This document shows, piece by piece, positions 1-11,257 of a stretch of 64,000 nt of DNA. The stretch's first letter is position 1; each line of letters opens with the position of its first letter. Origin of the DNA: Brassica napus (Eukaryota > Streptophyta > Magnoliopsida > Brassicales > Brassicaceae); assembly GCF_020379485.1 (NCBI RefSeq), contig NC_063447.1:54983452-55047451 (forward strand). Reading direction: 5' to 3'. Made by a program: the position numbers and the translations under genes. The notes under the pieces are model-generated. The model searched no databases. It saw only the letters and a list, made by a program, of their open reading frames with translations, and was not told where the DNA came from.

Positions 1-2
1 TG

Positions 3-3000
3 AGATACAATGTGGAGAAGGTGCTGAAAAATCCGACTATTGATGGACAGACTTTCTGGGTTGATACATTGACTGAACTGGTGGAGGAAATGGATGAAGA
101 GTTGCACACTGATGATCCTCTACAAGTCGCATTGACCCAAAAGGAGAGTGAGTTCGGGTTCATGAACCAAGAAGTGGTTGGATTTTCTGAGATTTTGGAT
201 TCAGCCTCACCGATTGAGAAGCATGTCGCCTATGTCAGCCTTGAAGACTCAGGCACCGATAAAACCGTCAAACCGTCATCCTCCCAACCAGATTGGAGTG
301 AGGAGAATGCTCCAAAGGTGGAACTTAAAGCCCTCCCAGCTGGGCTGAGGTATGCATTCTTGGGACCGAATTCCACATATCCTGTTATTATTTGTGCTAA
401 CCTGAATAATGTGGAGACCGCTTTGCTTCTTTCAAAATTGCGAAAGTATAGAAAAGCATTGGGGTACTCTTTGGATGATATTACAGGTATTTCTCCAGAT
501 CTTTGCATGCACAAGATTCACTTGGAGGATGAGTCAAAGACGTCCATAGAGCACCAGCGAAGACTGAATCCCAAACTGATGGAAGTTGTGAAAAAGGAGA
601 TTCTAAAGCTGTTGAGTGCAGGGGTGATCTACCCAATTTCAGACAGCACTTGGGTGAGCCCGGTTCATGTGGTTCCTAAGAAGGGTGGCATCACTGTCAT
701 CACAAATGAGAAGGATGAGCTGATTCCTACCAGAACAGTCACAGGGCATAGGATGTGCATTGACTACAGGAAGCTAAACTCAGCCACAAGGAAGGACCAC
801 TTCCCACTTCCTTTCATTGACCAGATGCTGGAAAGACTAGCCAACCACCCCTACTACTGTTTTCTCGATGGCTACTCCGGGTTCTTTCAGATACCCATTC
901 ATCCAGACGACCAAGAGAAGACAACATTCACCTGCCCATACGGTACTTTTGCCTACAGGAGAATGCCCTTCGGATTGTGCAATGCTCCTGCCACTTTCCA
1001 GAGATGCATGATGTCGATCTTTACTGATCTTATTGAGGACATTATGGAGGTTTTTATGGACGATTTCTCAGTCTACGGTTCTTCATTTAGCGACTGCCTT
1101 GCTAATCTGTGCAAGGTGCTGGAAAGATGTGAGGAGAAGAACTTGGTGTTAAATTGGGAGAAGTGTCATTTCATGGTGAAAGATGGCATTGTTTTGGGTC
1201 ACAGGATATCAGAGCAGGGTATCGAGGTTGACAAAGCAAAGATTGAAGTTATGACCAGCCTACAGCCTCCCAGGACAGTGAGGGATATTCGGAGTTTTCT
1301 GGGACATGCCGGTTTCTACAGGAGGTTTATCAAAGACTTCTCTATGATAGCGAGGCCACTCACCCGTCTGCTGTGCAAAGAAGCGAAGTTTGTTTTTGAT
1401 GCTGACTGCCTCGCTGCGTTTCAGATTCTCAAGAAGTCTCTAGTCAGTGCTCCCATTGTGCAGCCACCAGATTGGGACTTGCCATTTGAAATAATGTGTG
1501 ACGCAAGTGATTACGCGATTGGAGCTGTTTTGGGGCAGAGAAAAGACAAGAAACTCCATGTGATCTATTATGCCAGCCGAACGCTTGATGATGCTCAAAT
1601 CAAGTATGCTACCACTGAGAAGGAGTTGCTGGCAGTAGTTTATGCTTTCGAGAAGTTCAGGTCCTATTTGGTGGGCTCGAAAGTAATTGTGCACACAGAT
1701 CATGCAGCCTTGAAGTACCTGATGACGAAAAAAGATGCTAAACCGAGACTCTTAAGGTGGATCTTACTCCTACAGGAGTTTGATATTGAGATCAGAGACA
1801 AGAGAGGAGCAGAAAATGGAGTGGCAGATCATCTTTCCCGAATGAGAGTGGAAGCTGAAACACCACTGGATGATACATTACCCGAGGAGAATGTCTATGT
1901 GATCACCTTGCTGGAGGATGAGTATTTGGATCAGGCTGATTGCTGTGTCATGAGACAAATTCAGGATGATCTCCCATGGTTTGCAGACTTTGCAAACTAC
2001 CTATGTGCTGGAATTGAACCACCGAACCTGAAGGGGTATGAGAGGAAGAAGTTCATGAGAGATGTGAACCACTACTACTGGGATGATCCCTTCCTCTACA
2101 AGAGATGCTCAGATGGTTTATTCAGGAGATGTGTTCTGGAGAATGAGATGCAAGGGATTCTTTTCCACTGCCACAGTTCAGAATACGCAGGCCATTTTGC
2201 AACATTCAAGACGGTTTCTAAGGTCCTGCAGGCTGGTTACTGGTGGCCTACACTTTTCAGAGACGCCCATGAGTTTGTCTCAAAGTGTGATGCATGTCAG
2301 CGGAAGGGTAACATCAGTAAGAGAAATGAGATGCCCCAAAATTTCATCCTTGAAGTTGAAGTTTTTGATGTATGGGGAATTGATTTTATGGGCCCTTTCC
2401 CATCTTCTTATGGAAATGAGTACATCTTGGTTGCGGTTGATTATGTCTCCAAGTGGGTGGAAGCAGTAGCCAGCAAGACAAATGACTCTAGTGTTGTCAA
2501 GAAAATGTTCAAGACAGTCATTTTTCCAAGATTCGGGATCCCGAGAGTGGTTATTAGTGATGGAGGCTCTCACTTCATCAACAAGACGTTCGATAAACTG
2601 CTGAAGAAACATGGAGTAAAGCATAAGGTAGCTACACCTTATCATCCTCAGACAAGTGGGCAGGTTGAAATATCGAACCGAGAAATCAAGGGGATTTTGG
2701 AGAAGGCTGTAGGCAAAACAAGGAAAGACTGGGCTGTGAAGCTTGATGACGCCTTATGGGCGTATAGAACCGCCTACAAGACTCCCTTGGGCACCACTCC
2801 TTTTAATCTGGTCTATGGAAAGTCTTGTCACCTACCTGTGGAATTGGAGTACAGTGGTTTTTGGGCAACGAAGTTGATGAACTTCGACATTAAAACCGCA
2901 GCAGAAAGGAGGATGGTTCAGTTGAACGAGCTGGACGAGATTCGGTTGAACGCCTATGAGAACACCAAAATCTACAAGGAAAGAACTAAGGCATGGCATG

Positions 3001-3263
3001 ACAGAAAGATAATCCCGAGAGACTTCGCTGCTGGAGACAAAGTCCTTCTGTTCAACTCTAGACTCAAGCTATTTCCTGGAAAGCTTAAGTCTCGTTGGTC
3101 CGGACCTTTCACCATCACAGAGGTTAGACCTTATGGAGCTGTTGTCTTGGAAGACAATGGGAGGAAGTTCACAGTCAATGGGCAGAGGCTAAAACCTTAC
3201 TTCACAGATGCAAAACCCGAAGAAGGAACCAACATTCCATTATCGGAACCCGATCTCGCCTAA
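3..3263 (+). CDS. Athila pol polyprotein, C-terminal part (RT, RNase H, integrase)
   Basis: The reading frame is open at the left edge, so this is a partial polyprotein of about 1,085 visible codons. Counting from codon 12 as residue 1, the reverse transcriptase spans roughly residues 190-370 with the YxDD-type box FMDDF near 349. RNase H follows at about 490-610 ([20 protein letters not shown]). Integrase has an HHCC zinc region around 715-765 and a catalytic core with D near 790 (WGIDFMG), D near 850 (ISDGGSHF) and E near 886 (GQVE), giving the expected D-x35-E spacing. A chromatin-proximal C-terminal part ends at the TAA. No frameshift or internal stop is seen. The protein would copy the element's RNA into DNA and insert it into the genome. 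Confidence 0.95.
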   Translation, partial: RYNVEKVLKNPTIDGQTFWVDTLTELVEEMDEELHTDDPLQVALTQKESEFGFMNQEVVGFSEILDSASPIEKHVAYVSLEDSGTDKTVKPSSSQPDWSEENAPKVELKALPAGLRYAFLGPNSTYPVIICANLNNVETALLLSKLRKYRKALGYSLDDITGISPDLCMHKIHLEDESKTSIEHQRRLNPKLMEVVKKEILKLLSAGVIYPISDSTWVSPVHVVPKKGGITVITNEKDELIPTRTVTGHRMCIDYRKLNSATRKDHFPLPFIDQMLERLANHPYYCFLDGYSGFFQIPIHPDDQEKTTFTCPYGTFAYRRMPFGLCNAPATFQRCMMSIFTDLIEDIMEVFMDDFSVYGSSFSDCLANLCKVLERCEEKNLVLNWEKCHFMVKDGIVLGHRISEQGIEVDKAKIEVMTSLQPPRTVRDIRSFLGHAGFYRRFIKDFSMIARPLTRLLCKEAKFVFDADCLAAFQILKKSLVSAPIVQPPDWDLPFEIMCDASDYAIGAVLGQRKDKKLHVIYYASRTLDDAQIKYATTEKELLAVVYAFEKFRSYLVGSKVIVHTDHAALKYLMTKKDAKPRLLRWILLLQEFDIEIRDKRGAENGVADHLSRMRVEAETPLDDTLPEENVYVITLLEDEYLDQADCCVMRQIQDDLPWFADFANYLCAGIEPPNLKGYERKKFMRDVNHYYWDDPFLYKRCSDGLFRRCVLENEMQGILFHCHSSEYAGHFATFKTVSKVLQAGYWWPTLFRDAHEFVSKCDACQRKGNISKRNEMPQNFILEVEVFDVWGIDFMGPFPSSYGNEYILVAVDYVSKWVEAVASKTNDSSVVKKMFKTVIFPRFGIPRVVISDGGSHFINKTFDKLLKKHGVKHKVATPYHPQTSGQVEISNREIKGILEKAVGKTRKDWAVKLDDALWAYRTAYKTPLGTTPFNLVYGKSCHLPVELEYSGFWATKLMNFDIKTAAERRMVQLNELDEIRLNAYENTKIYKERTKAWHDRKIIPRDFAAGDKVLLFNSRLKLFPGKLKSRWSGPFTITEVRPYGAVVLEDNGRKFTVNGQRLKPYFTDAKPEEGTNIPLSEPDLA

Positions 3264-4089
3264 GGACAACATAATAGTCAGGCTCGCGACTTTAAACAAG
3301 CGCTGACTGGGAGGCAACCCACATGGTTTGATTTTCTTTCTCTTTTTGTGATTATGTTTTCTTGTGTGAATTGATTTTTGGTTGTGTTTTTAGATGATTT
3401 TTAGGCATGTATCACGATCAGGCATAGATCGATCCGAAAGAAACAGAACGGCGATCCATGCGCATAGGATCGGTCGATCTAAGGTAAGTTTGACCGGTTT
3501 GATTTCACTTAATTTAAACCGGAAAACACTCATAAAATTCCAAACTCGCGTAAAAAAAGATCAAAACACCTCTGATTTCATCTTCCTCTCCTCTCAAACT
3601 CTCTCAAACCTCTCAAGAACACAAAATTCGATTTCCATCATCTCTCATCCGATTTTTATAATTCTTGGTGCTAAACTCATTAGTTTTTCAAGCTCTAACC
3701 ATTTCTACCATCAGTTTTCATCAAGACACAGGTATGACTCTCTAATTGGAATCTAAAATCGCCCTAGGGTTTGATGAGGGGAATCTCCGAATTCTAAATG
3801 GAATGCATCTAGGATGGTTTATTTGTGATGATTATACTCATGGGTTACCTTGATTGCCAATTTATGGGATGAATTGCGATTTTTTTTAAAAAAAAAAAAA
3901 AAAAAAAAAATTTATTTTGGAGTTTAATTGAAAAACGAAAATTGGAATGGAGTGTGATGTGTTATTTTGAGTTTAGAGAAGAGATGTGTGCTAAATTTTA
4001 CATGTTTAGGGGATTGATCAAATTGATTTTATAAGAGTGTTTTTCTATTTGTCTCTTACTTGGGTTTTGATGAATTAATTTTGCAGATA
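3264..4089 (+). other. pol-env spacer with a predicted leader exon and intron
   Basis: No coding region. It begins with the conserved Athila inter-ORF stretch (GGGAGGCAACCCA near 3309). A CT-rich leader-like stretch follows at about 3560-3730, then a plausible donor (ACAG/GTATGA at 3729-3734). A T-rich and A-rich interval (A-run 3888-3910) ends in a good acceptor, TTTTGCAG at 4079-4086, just before the ATG at 4090. An alternative donor AAG/GTAAGT lies at 3481-3487. This suggests the downstream ORF is expressed from a spliced mRNA. The splicing is inferred, not shown. Confidence 0.55.
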
Positions 4090-5577
4090 ATGCCTAAGAG
4101 ACAGAAGAAGCAGGGTGAGCGTGGGGGTTCCTCGGTACAGACTGGTAGGCTCAGCACAAAGGGCAAGTTCCGAAAGACGGATAGGTCTCATCCTGCGAAT
4201 CGAGAGATAACCCAGCAGTGGGATATACATGATGATGATTTCTATGAGCAGATGAGGGGAGTGGAAATATGTCCGTCGCGCTTCGCTCACAGAGACACTA
4301 CAGATGCATTGGGGATAACCGAGGATATTGAAGCCTTGTTCGAGAAGATTGGCCTGGGATACATCTTCGATCTCCACTGTGATTGCTATGCTGACTTGAC
4401 CAGGCAGTTCCTCGCTTCAGCCCGCCTCTACCATCCTGACGAGGACAACCCAGTTGCTGATAAGGCGATGTTCTCCTTCATTGTGAACAGGCAGTTCCAC
4501 TCCATGACCATCTTTCAGCTGTGCGACGTCTTTGGGTTCGGGAAAGGACGTCAATCTTGTGTTCCTGACTTCCCGGAACACAATGATTTCTGGACATTCA
4601 TCGCTTCAGGAAACTTCATCTCTCGAGAGGCCAAGCAAGCTAGAATTCGTAGCCCTGTTCTGCGATATGCAGTGAGAGTGATCAGCAGTGTTATCTATGG
4701 GAAGACAGAACCCGCTGCAGTGACAAAAGATGAGCTAGCTCTTCTGTTCATCGGGGCTGGACACCTATGGCCTCAAGGCGCGGACATTACCTATGTTAGC
4801 GGGAAGGACATAAACATAGGAGCTGTGATCGCGGAGAAGCTTGCGTACTTCAAAGTTTCAGATACGAAGAGATGTGGGTTTGGAGCGGTTATCACACAGA
4901 TCTTAAGGCATTGTGGAGTGTTTCTTCCACCTGTTGACAGAGTGGTGGATAAGAAGGGGATGTATCAGAACTTTTTCGACATGAGAGCACTCATTAGCAG
5001 CCACTACCTCACCGGCCCTTGGCGAGGAAGCATCGACAAGTCCGCCCCTCATATCTACCAGTTCCAGAACCAACAAGGGAGAGAGCAATTTGTCAAGCTA
5101 CCCGATACCGCCATCACCGAGCTGACTGATCCAGGTGCTATCATATTTCTACCACCGCCTGCATCTCTCTGCACCAGACCCGCGACACTGAAGAAGAAAG
5201 GAGTCGCATCATCATCGACACACCAGCAGACACCACATGATGATATAGAGGAGGAACCTGAAGATGAGGAAAGTCTTTTCCCCACGGATTTCACTCCGTA
5301 TATGCTGCCACCAGCACCTCCCGCTACTGCATCCGCTGCTGAGATCAACGCTTGGTCGATCAAGAGCCATCAAACCAACAACTCCATACTGCTGAAGATG
5401 TGGAAGGGAATCTGCAACATTAAGAAGGGATGCGCATCACAGCCAGCTGTTTCTGGAGATAGCGATGACGACTCAGGCGCTCACGACACCGCTGCTGGAC
5501 CTGAGGCAGCGGAGGACTCTGATGATGATGGAGCCTTGGAGAGGCGCTCCAAGAGGCGTACTGACCGCAACGCCTGA
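4090..5577 (+). CDS. Athila envelope-position ORF (ATHILA ORF family protein)
   Basis: This 495-residue protein starts at MPKRQKKQ. The upstream in-frame ATG at 4060 is less likely because it lies before the predicted splice acceptor. It matches the protein family of Athila elements (Pfam ATHILA type) encoded 3' of pol, where retroviruses carry env. A basic N-terminus is followed by a conserved globular region of about residues 45-330 (motifs FAHRDTTDALGI, FSFIVNRQFHSMTIFQLC). The C-terminal third is acidic and Pro/Ser-rich, with DDDSGAHD-like stretches and a final basic patch RRSKRRT. I see no clear signal peptide or strong transmembrane segment, so an envelope function is only positional. 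The frame is intact. Confidence 0.85.
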   Translation: MPKRQKKQGERGGSSVQTGRLSTKGKFRKTDRSHPANREITQQWDIHDDDFYEQMRGVEICPSRFAHRDTTDALGITEDIEALFEKIGLGYIFDLHCDCYADLTRQFLASARLYHPDEDNPVADKAMFSFIVNRQFHSMTIFQLCDVFGFGKGRQSCVPDFPEHNDFWTFIASGNFISREAKQARIRSPVLRYAVRVISSVIYGKTEPAAVTKDELALLFIGAGHLWPQGADITYVSGKDINIGAVIAEKLAYFKVSDTKRCGFGAVITQILRHCGVFLPPVDRVVDKKGMYQNFFDMRALISSHYLTGPWRGSIDKSAPHIYQFQNQQGREQFVKLPDTAITELTDPGAIIFLPPPASLCTRPATLKKKGVASSSTHQQTPHDDIEEEPEDEESLFPTDFTPYMLPPAPPATASAAEINAWSIKSHQTNNSILLKMWKGICNIKKGCASQPAVSGDSDDDSGAHDTAAGPEAAEDSDDDGALERRSKRRTDRNA

Positions 5578-6314
5578 TCGGTAATCTCTCTTGGAATTAT
5601 TTTCACACCGAGACGGTGTGAAGTAAGTCTGGGGGAGGATGCTACTTATGTACCATATTGCTTTTATTTCTTTTATTTTCTTAGTTTATCGGATTTGATT
5701 GTGTTTTAAAAAAAAAAAAAAAAAAAAAAAACTCTCTACGTATTTTTCTCAGACCCTGTGATGATTATTAGACTATTTCCTTGTGTGTTGTGCATTACAT
5801 TTCATATTGACCATTTTTCAGGACTGTTAGCGCAGACAAACCGAGGAACCACTTGACCAAGCAACCTCTCCTTAAATCTTTTATCAAGTCTCGGTGAATT
5901 GTAATCGACTCAAATATTTTTGACCATTAATGAATTTAATTTCTTTTGACCAGGAATCAACATCAGGAAACGGTACACCATATACACATTCAGGATTTTC
6001 TTTACCACATTTTACCACTCTTTAATAATCCTGAATGGCCAGACTCATCAATAGTTTGGTACCACACCTACACCGTACCCTTTTATTTCATCTCCATGCA
6101 TTCTTACACACTGATTATATGTGCATACATGTGCAAAAACAATGGAGAGATTAGGGTAGACATGGTTCATCCGACTGCTTAGGTAGGATCGGAACATTTA
6201 GGTGGTTAGACACGGACCTGTGTGTCTAGAGGTGTAAATAGAAAAATTGGGTGTTGTAAGTGTGTGATTGCATCGCAGTGTATATATTCGATTTCGGTTT
6301 GAATATGTTTTCTT

Positions 6315-6351
<37 letters not shown>

Positions 6352-6959
6352 TATTATTCGATCGATTACCACAAAACATTTGCAAGTAATCGGTCCAAAA
6401 AAAAAAAAAAATGTTCATGTTTATATCTCATTCAGTATATTTGATTTAGACATTTTATTTTTATTTTATGTACTAGAGATGATGCTTTGTTTAAATCTGG
6501 GGTTAGAGTTTGAGATTTGTTGGGTTTTGATCATTTGAAACTTGAGCAGTTCGAAAACGTGGTTATCAATATACTCGGTTTCTCCAGCGATTTTGCATAA
6601 TGTTTTGCATTTTTTTTTTTGTTATCGCTGATACCCACAAACACTTGAGCCTCACCTAATTAAACACTAAAACAGCCTCCCAAACACCAAGCCCGTTATA
6701 CCTGATGGAGATATCTTTGGTGGAAAGGTCACGCACTTTTTAATGAATGTAAAGAGTTGATTACTTGAAACTGAGACTTGCAGGTCTGAAATATGGAAAG
6801 GTTTGCGCGGTCTTGGTGGGGATTTGGAATGAAAGCCTTGACAGTCTCTGATTCAAGTGGTTAGCGAAATCACAAGGTAAGGTCTACTGAGGGTTAGTGA
6901 GCTCCCAAATTTTAATCCTCTTTACTTGAGGACAAGCAAAGATTCAAGTCTGGGGGAGT
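5578..6959 (+). other. Athila 3' noncoding region with stem-loop, internal PPT-like box and PPT
   Basis: No gene is seen. Just after the ORF stop, a 9-bp perfect stem with a 3-nt loop (5602-5622) precedes a G-rich box GTCTGGGGGAGGA (5628-5640). The same G-rich core, GTCTGGGGGAG, recurs at 6949-6959 directly before the LTR and is the plus-strand polypurine primer. Between them are A-runs (5707-5730, 6317-6349, 6397-6410) and AT-rich sequence without coding potential. Confidence 0.7.
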
Positions 6960-8282
6960 TGATATTCCGTGTTTTTAACGGTTTTAAACTCGTTTTGGAG
7001 CAATTAAATGGTCGGTTTTAATTAATGTTTTGGTCTATTTGATGCGTTTTGGTGCTCTTAAGTGTAATATGCAGGTTACTAGATAGCTTGAAAGAAAAGA
7101 ACGTATTCGGGATTTATTCAGAAGCAAGATAGACCGAACAATGGACCGACTGAAGTATTGATCGCACAGGACATGGGATCGACCGATCCGGTCAATGTGG
7201 ATCGACCGATCCTATTCTTTCATGCACTAGATCGACCGATCCTGTCTATGTGGATCGACCGATCTCAGGCTCTACGGGCTCCACACGCACAAACGAGCTT
7301 TTCACTCCTTTTTACCCACTCCCCTCAATAATTCAGGGAGGAACTCGACCTTTGAGACTCAGAAAAGACCAGGGGCGACCAATGAGGAGATTTACAAGTT
7401 CTAGAGAGAAGATTTGAGTGTTTTGTACTTGTTTTGGTGTGATTTGTGAAGATTTGTAAAGGAGTTCATCTCAAAACCATTTGGAGAAGATCTTCTGAAC
7501 CTTTACTCTGTTTTAATACAATCTTATCATGTTTTCTTCATCAAAATCGTTTTGTTCTTGCTTAGTTATGTGTGAGTAGTCATCTAGTTGGGTTTAGGGG
7601 TTCTCATAGGGGATTTCTTGATGTTTTGATCCATAAAACGTGTGTAGACTAAGGGATTACGTTTTGGTTCTTCATCTAATGGATTTCTTACTGCTTGAAC
7701 TGAATTGATCACTTAGTTCATGATTTCAGATTGTTTGATGCACCGAAAGTGATTGTTTGAACTTCCGAAAATACTTTAGATGAGCAAAGTGTCCTTAACC
7801 CTCGGAAGTTGATGTTATTGCGCTTTGTGAACATATTGAACCTGTTCTTAATGCTTGTTTAGAAATTGAAACTCAGCGGAAGTTAGTGTGGAGATTTCTA
7901 TAACATAGAGAATTAGCGCTACGGAAGTAGGTTAATTCTAATATCGTGTTTGAGTTCTAGACGGTTCTTAATATATCCTTGTGTCTTCCATTAATTGTAT
8001 CTTGATTAAAAAGAAATCCCTGAGAATTCCCAATGCCCAACGTTTGTTTTAAAATAGTTTTCAAATCGTTTAAATCATCTTTTTACATGCTTGTTTATGC
8101 TTTGTGACACTAGAGAAAATTAAATAAAAACCATCAAAAATATATCTTGATTCGCTGTAGCTATTAACTTGTCTGCAACTCTACGTGTGATCATCGGTCC
8201 CTGTGGATTCGATCCCGTATTACTACTGCGTACTTTACTGTGCACTTGCAGTTAGATAATCGGGTTAAAACTCGAGACATCA
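6960..8282 (+). repeat. Athila 3' LTR
   Basis: The LTR starts TGATATTCCGTG directly after the polypurine tract and ends GACATCA, so TG...CA ends and a TGAT/ATCA inverted terminus are present. Its length is 1,323 bp. Four copies of GATCGACCGATC lie at 7177-7264. The LTR should carry the promoter and poly(A) signals, but a TATA box could not be assigned with confidence. Confidence 0.85.
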
Positions 8283-8435
8283 GTGAAGCACACGGTGGGA
8301 ATGATTTACAGCGTCAAACTTGGATCCCCAAAGGAGTATTACCACGAGGAACATCGACCCACTCATTTCCTAGAGTTCAGCAACATGGAGGAGACTGATA
8401 TCGCTGAGGGAGATCGTGAGGACACCTTTGCTTGA
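8283..8435 (+). pseudogene. 3' end of an unidentified gene cut by the Athila insertion
   Basis: From the first base after the LTR an open frame of 50 codons runs to TGA at 8433-8435. It encodes a charged C-terminus ([19 protein letters not shown], then [17 protein letters not shown]) with balanced coding-like codon use. The following 130 bp look like a plant 3' UTR. I do not recognise the family. The 5' part is not in this window and would lie left of the Athila element if this is a split gene. It could also be a transduced fragment. Confidence 0.45.
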
Positions 8436-9209
8436 CCATTATGTTTCTACCATGTTTTGTAACTTCCTTGCTAGACTTGTAATGTCGTTATGTGCGGGTG
8501 ACTGAGTATTACTGCATTGTGTGTGTGGTAAGATTGTAATGTACTCAAGTTTATGACTTTTTTTTGCCAGTAGGGCTAAATCTTTTTATGTACATGCAAA
8601 TCGCTCATGGTAAGTCTAGAAACTTAGTTTTTTTTTTTGAAACACTAGAAACTTCAGAGTTAGGAAGGTAACTAACTTTCTTGTAACAAATGGGGAAAAG
8701 TTTTAATAATGACAGGTTAAGGAAAAAAAAATGTTTTTAATGTTCATAATCTTGTTGACCGGACGGGGGCGCTTCTGGGATACCAAAGTTTAGTGCTTAT
8801 CCCTTATAATTTATAACCAAAAGAAAACAACACAACCCTTTTGTCACCCACACACATGCCATGGCTTTTGTCCGACGATGTATAAGCATTTTCCGTTTCT
8901 TTCATGCAAATTCATATAGTCAAAGCTTTTTGTTATGTTTATTAAAATAACCTAACCAAACCTTTTTAAAAAAATTATTACATAGTTGATCGTATATGTC
9001 AAACAAACAAACATGAAAACAAAATTTCTAAGTTTTTAGTTTTAATTTTCTTTAATCTTTCTTAATGAAGTTTAACTAGTTACTATTATATTGTTTATTA
9101 AAAACTTTCATATATATCAGCACCGTACTAGAGATTTTTTCCTTTTTATTTGCAACAAATATTAATATCGTTCCAAAAGAGGGTTTACAAGCAATCGTCT
9201 CCAGCCGGC
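8436..9209. other. Intergenic region; 5' flank of the first F-box gene
   Basis: The left half looks like the 3' UTR of the broken gene plus AT-rich DNA. From about 9079 the sequence closely matches the flank of the third F-box copy at 18733-18902, sharing the TATCAGCACCGTACTAGAGAT stretch, so this is duplicated promoter and 5' UTR. The third copy has an extra segment of about 38 bp just before the shared GGGTTTACAAGC that is absent here. Confidence 0.6.
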
Positions 9210-10319
9210 ATGACATCACGTCGGAGAAACATCCCTGAGGGCCATAATACAATCCTTCAATGCCATTCACGAACATGCACCGAAGAATACTCAGAGACAA
9301 TCCCACATGATCTCATAATCGAGATAGTTTCGAGATTACCGACGAAATCGGTGGCTAGATGTCGTTGCGTATCCAAGCTCTGGTCATCCTTACTTGTCCA
9401 TCCACATTTCACGGAAACCTACTTGACAAGATCATCTGCTAGCCCGAAGATCTTATTCGCCTGCGTAAAAGACAGCAAGGTATTCTTCTTCACCTCACCT
9501 CAGCCTGATGATGATGACAAGGCGTCGTCTGCCGCCACTTATCATATGAACTTCCCCTTTGATCATGTTATTGATATATACAGTCCTATGAGTGGTTTGG
9601 TCTGTATCAGAGATGATCGGATCTTAAAAGGTAGGAAAAGTGCAGCCATGGTGTGGGAGATATGCAACCCTAGCACCGGACAGTCCTTTATTTTACCCAA
9701 AATGAAGTCAAGGAAGTGGACTGGTGCGAAGAGCTTTTTCGGTTATGATCCCACTGAAAAGCAGTTCAAAGTATTGTCAATGTTCATTACTAAGAATGGC
9801 ATCTCTAACGAGCATCAAGTTCTGACACTAGAACCAACTGGGAAACTGTCTGTGAGAATTATTGAATGTAGCATACCACACTATCCTCAATCTCCTGGTA
9901 TTTGCATTAATGGTGTTTTGTACTACAAAGCTTCGCCTAACTGGTCTTCCGAAGTTGATGGAATCATGTGCTTTGATGTTAGGTCCGAGACGTTCAGATT
10001 TGTTCAAGTCATGGAACCTTTCATTAGGGCAGTGCATCCTCTAGCAACTCTGATCAACTACAACGGTAAACTGGCTTCAGTTATGTCGACACAGTCGTAT
10101 AACTATATTGATGAAAAAAGTACAGGGTTTGTCATGTATGTTGTACAAGACATTGAAAAACAGGAATGGTCCAAGCATAACTACGAATTGACTCGTCTGC
10201 CGGAGTATGGAGTTGCAATGTTGTTCTTTGCTGGAGTGACTGTTGCAGGTGAGATTGTGTTGTTGCCAAAGTACCCATCAAGTCCTTTTTATGTTTTTTT
10301 ACTGCAGCCTCGAGAGTAG
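9210..10319 (+). CDS. F-box protein with FBA-type associated domain, C-terminus frameshifted (copy 1)
   Basis: Translation from the ATG at 9210 aligns with the start of the intact paralogue at 18903. An ATG-less extension upstream is not conserved. The 369 residues contain an F-box at about 30-70 (IPHDLIIEIVSRLP, CRCVSKLWSSLL) followed by an F-box-associated type 3 domain (NPSTGQSFILPKMKSRKW, GYDPTEKQFKVL, GICINGVLYYK). Such proteins bind SKP1-like ASK proteins through the F-box and recruit targets to SCF ubiquitin ligases. Near the end a run of seven Ts (10293-10300 region) replaces the six Ts of the paralogue. The reading frame therefore shifts and stops about 40 residues early (ends FYVFLLQPRE). 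The missing tail is still readable in the next frame to about 10419, so the lesion is recent or a sequencing slip. Confidence 0.82.
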   Translation: MTSRRRNIPEGHNTILQCHSRTCTEEYSETIPHDLIIEIVSRLPTKSVARCRCVSKLWSSLLVHPHFTETYLTRSSASPKILFACVKDSKVFFFTSPQPDDDDKASSAATYHMNFPFDHVIDIYSPMSGLVCIRDDRILKGRKSAAMVWEICNPSTGQSFILPKMKSRKWTGAKSFFGYDPTEKQFKVLSMFITKNGISNEHQVLTLEPTGKLSVRIIECSIPHYPQSPGICINGVLYYKASPNWSSEVDGIMCFDVRSETFRFVQVMEPFIRAVHPLATLINYNGKLASVMSTQSYNYIDEKSTGFVMYVVQDIEKQEWSKHNYELTRLPEYGVAMLFFAGVTVAGEIVLLPKYPSSPFYVFLLQPRE

Positions 10320-10419
10320 ATCTATAAGAAGAGTTGAGATCCAAGGAATGGGAGGGTTCAAAGAAGTTTATACGTTTGTAAACCATGTGCAGGATGTGAA
10401 ACTTATGCAAACGTTTTAA

Positions 10420-11257
10420 GTTTATTATTTAGGTTCTCACCCTCTGTGGATAGAGCCACTGGTTTTGATTTCTTATAAATCAATTATTGGATTACTTGTT
10501 TTCTCTTGTCTCCATCTTTTCTAGATAACATTTATTCTCATGTTCAGTGGTTCATATACTTTGGAGCAGTGTTTTTTTTTTTTCTTTCTTTTGAAACTCT
10601 TCTCTGCCCATCTATATGGTACTTGGTGATCCCTCTAGTTTACTTTCTCACTATAGAACGGTCAAGACCACCCAACCAACATGATTACAAATGGCACGAC
10701 ACAAAATTATTTCCCCTTGAGCATCATGGGTTGTAGCAATAGACTGTTAAAGATTCAGAGCGTAGAAATCGTTTTGCTTCGATGATGAACAGAGTACAAG
10801 GTCTTGCTAAACCTACCGGTTCAGAACTAACAAACCAAAGCAGCTTTAACCACTTTAACGTAAACCCATCAAGAGGCAATATAGCAGTATACGTGCCAAT
10901 AGATAAAACCACACAAAAAGAAGACAAGTGAAGAAAGTACTACTCTGAACACAAATTCGTTTCCCCTTTAGTATCATTGATTGTAACAATAGACTTTCAA
11001 AGATTCAGAGCGTAGAAAGTGTTTTGTTTCGATGATGAAAATGTCTCTCTTCACATATCAAATCTTACACATTGATTTTTCGTGCCTTCAGTGTCACTAA
11101 GCATTGTGCATTGAGACATCAAGAAGTCGATCATCGAAGTTGAAGAAAAATGTAACCAAAGCATCTTAAAACCCGGGCCTTTTGTATTTATTTTGTATTT
11201 AGAGAAAAAAAACAATTTGTGATTAGTATTTCTCTTGCATCGAGGAAGAGACTGTTA
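10420..11257. repeat. Duplicated downstream flank of F-box copy 1, with an internal repeat
   Basis: No gene is seen. The segment 10660-10950 matches 20300-20550 downstream of F-box copy 3 (shared stretches such as TACCGGTTCAGAACT and GCAGTATACGTGCCAA). Within it, about 80 bp at 10708-10790 is repeated imperfectly at 10962-11045 (AGATTCAGAGCGTAGAAA in both). The F-box duplication unit therefore extends several hundred bases beyond the coding region. Confidence 0.6.

Larger units (their letters stand above)
1..8282 (+). mobile_element. Athila-lineage Ty3/gypsy LTR retrotransposon, right-hand 8.3 kb
   Basis: The order pol, long spacer, envelope-like ORF, long 3' noncoding region, polypurine tract and 1.3-kb LTR is the Athila arrangement. 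The reverse transcriptase wording and the spacer between pol and the next ORF also match Athila. The 5' LTR, gag and protease lie left of the window. The element ends at 8282 with terminal bases ATCA matching TGAT at the LTR start. Both visible ORFs are uninterrupted, which suggests a fairly recent insertion. The direct repeat expected outside the element (GTGAA follows on the right) cannot be checked because the left end is missing. Confidence 0.93.

Noticed and set aside
6260..6538. Open frame with a poly-Lys tract
   Set aside because: The Lys run is an A microsatellite in the Athila 3' noncoding region.
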